A stretch of DNA of 64,000 nt from Metabacillus endolithicus (GTDB taxonomy: Bacteria; Bacillota; Bacilli; Bacillales; Bacillaceae). The translations under genes were made by a program, and so were the position numbers. Of the stretch, positions 62,861-64,000 are shown one piece after another; within the stretch, counting starts at the first letter, position 1, and every line of letters begins with the position of its first letter. Under the pieces are notes generated by a model. The model made no database searches, had not been told where the DNA came from, and saw only the letters and a list, made by a program, of their open reading frames with translations. Location: assembly GCF_023078335.1 (NCBI RefSeq), contig NZ_CP095550.1, positions 434,001-498,000 on the forward strand. Reading direction: 5' to 3'.

Positions 62861-64000
62861 CTATTTGGATACAGAATACATTTCTTTTAGTGTCCGTTTC
62901 AGAATCTTTCCAACCGCTGTTTTTGGAAGTTCCTCTACAAAAGCTATTTCTTTAGGCACTTTATAGGCTGAAAGTCTTTCTCGACAAAATTGAATTAATT
63001 CATCTTCTGTTATACGTTCATTTTCTTTGGTAACAACAATTGCTTTAACTGTTTCACCGCGGTATTCATCTGGAACACCGATAACAGCTGCTTCAAGAAC
63101 TTTTGAATGACTGTAAATAACATCCTCCACTTCAATTGGATATACATTAAATCCACTTGCTAATATCATTTCTTTTTTACGTCCAACAATATAGAAAAAT
63201 CCATCAGCATCCATCATCGCCAAATCTCCAGTATATAACCAGCCATCACGTATTGTATTAGCTGTTTCTTCAGGCATATTCCAATACCCTTTCATAATTT
63301 GAGGTCCTTTTATAATTAACTCGCCAACTTCTCCAATTGGCAAATCTTCCTCGCCGGTAGCTATATCAACAACCTTAGCATCTGTATTAGGTATTGGTAT
63401 TCCGATACTTCCACGCTTTTGAAGTCCCGAAATAGGATTGCGGTGTGTGACAGGAGATGCCTCAGATAATCCATACCCCTCAGCAACATTCGTTCCGCTG
63501 ACTTCATTAAAACGGTTTATCACTTCAACAGGAAGTGGTGCAGAACCACTTGTACAGGTTTTAAGACAACTTAAGTCAAACTTATAGGTTTTATAATAAT
63601 TAAGTAGTGCAATATACATTGTTGGAACACCTGGAAATGAAGTTGGTTTTGTTTTTTCTATCATTTTCACGACCTCTTCCACTTCAAATCGAGGGACGAG
63701 AATTAAGTTTCCACCATTATAAAAAGTAAGATTCATCGCACTTGTCATCCCATAGACGTGAAACAAAGGAGAAATGGTTAGAACTCTCTCTTCTCCTGTA
63801 TTTGTTTTTATATGTGCAGTAGCAGCACTTTGGAGTGTATTTGCAACTAAATTATAATGTGTTAACATTGCCCCTTTTGAACGACCTGTTGTTCCTCCTG
63901 TATATTGAAGAACAGCAATATCTTCTTTAGGATCAACCTTGTCATTAGGGATTGTATCACCAGGATCTTTTAGTAATTGATGAAACAAGCTTTCTTTTTC
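62861..64000 (-). CDS. AMP-dependent acyl-CoA ligase, partial (N-terminus outside window)
   Basis: The C-terminal ~380 residues of an acyl-CoA synthetase/ligase (FadD-like, usually ~515-560). The AMP-binding P-loop LQYTGGTTGRSKGAMLTH, GYGLSEASPV, DGWLYTGDLA and GRKKEMILASGFNVYP are all present, and the catalytic lysine near the C-terminus lies in KTAVGKILKR. It activates a carboxylic acid with ATP and CoA. Frame is open to the window edge. Directly before the Liv genes, so import and activation go together. Confidence 0.93.
   Translation of the reverse strand, partial: EKESLFHQLLKDPGDTIPNDKVDPKEDIAVLQYTGGTTGRSKGAMLTHYNLVANTLQSAATAHIKTNTGEERVLTISPLFHVYGMTSAMNLTFYNGGNLILVPRFEVEEVVKMIEKTKPTSFPGVPTMYIALLNYYKTYKFDLSCLKTCTSGSAPLPVEVINRFNEVSGTNVAEGYGLSEASPVTHRNPISGLQKRGSIGIPIPNTDAKVVDIATGEEDLPIGEVGELIIKGPQIMKGYWNMPEETANTIRDGWLYTGDLAMMDADGFFYIVGRKKEMILASGFNVYPIEVEDVIYSHSKVLEAAVIGVPDEYRGETVKAIVVTKENERITEDELIQFCRERLSAYKVPKEIAFVEELPKTAVGKILKRTLKEMYSVSK

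Overview
The window comes from a low-GC, Gram-positive endospore-former-type bacterium of the Bacillaceae. Most genes have their closest recognisable counterparts in Bacillus subtilis: the yng leucine-degradation cluster, the yuk/yue type VII secretion genes, ywqH/ywqI, cstA, yueI and pepF. Ribosome-binding sites are strong AGGAGG types, TTG and GTG starts are frequent, and intergenic DNA is AT-rich. Almost everything is on the minus strand, so operons are read from high to low coordinate.

Layout. 1-2.8 kb: a gluconate module (gntP cut by the window edge, a short 6-phosphogluconate dehydrogenase, a divergent RpiR-type regulator) with a CcpA (cre) site on the promoter. 2.8-7.4 kb: a chemoreceptor, oligoendopeptidase F and a DUF3052-like protein. 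7.5-13.6 kb: the leucine/isovalerate catabolic operon (biotin carrier, HMG-CoA lyase, carboxyltransferase, acyl-CoA dehydrogenase, biotin carboxylase, enoyl-CoA hydratase). 13.7-17.6 kb: yueI, an ArsA-like ATPase, a small protein ending in Cys-Cys, and cstA under a perfect cre site. 17.6-33.5 kb: a complete type VIIb secretion operon (yukE, yukD, essB, essC, esaA, essA) that runs into an LXG polymorphic toxin with its two small partner proteins and an immunity gene. Behind it lies a 2.5 kb scrapyard with an orphan toxin tip, further possible immunity genes and diverged direct repeats at both ends. 33.8-50.3 kb: ordinary housekeeping and hypothetical genes, including a metallo-beta-lactamase-fold enzyme with a textbook FadR operator. 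50.4-64 kb: a long catabolic block with AMP-dependent acyl-CoA ligase, a five-component branched-chain-type ABC importer, then two thiolases, two acyl-CoA dehydrogenases, an SDR, two MaoC hydratases and an esterase. The second half of this block starts at a near-perfect sigma-54 promoter.

How the genes fit. The two catabolic blocks (leucine, and an unidentified carboxylic acid imported by the Liv-type transporter) both turn acyl-CoAs into acetyl-CoA and related products. Carbon-catabolite sites (gluconate, cstA, a methyltransferase), the FadR site and the sigma-54 promoter give a picture of alternative-carbon control. The type VII operon is a contact-dependent competition system with visible tip-swapping history.

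Caution on the sequence itself. At least eight genes that should be intact are broken by what looks like a single-base insertion or deletion (one case could also be a two-base loss). Several of these lie in homopolymer runs. In most cases the two halves rejoin exactly to the expected family length. I read this as residual sequencing error rather than genuine decay, except in the toxin scrapyard where real decay is plausible.
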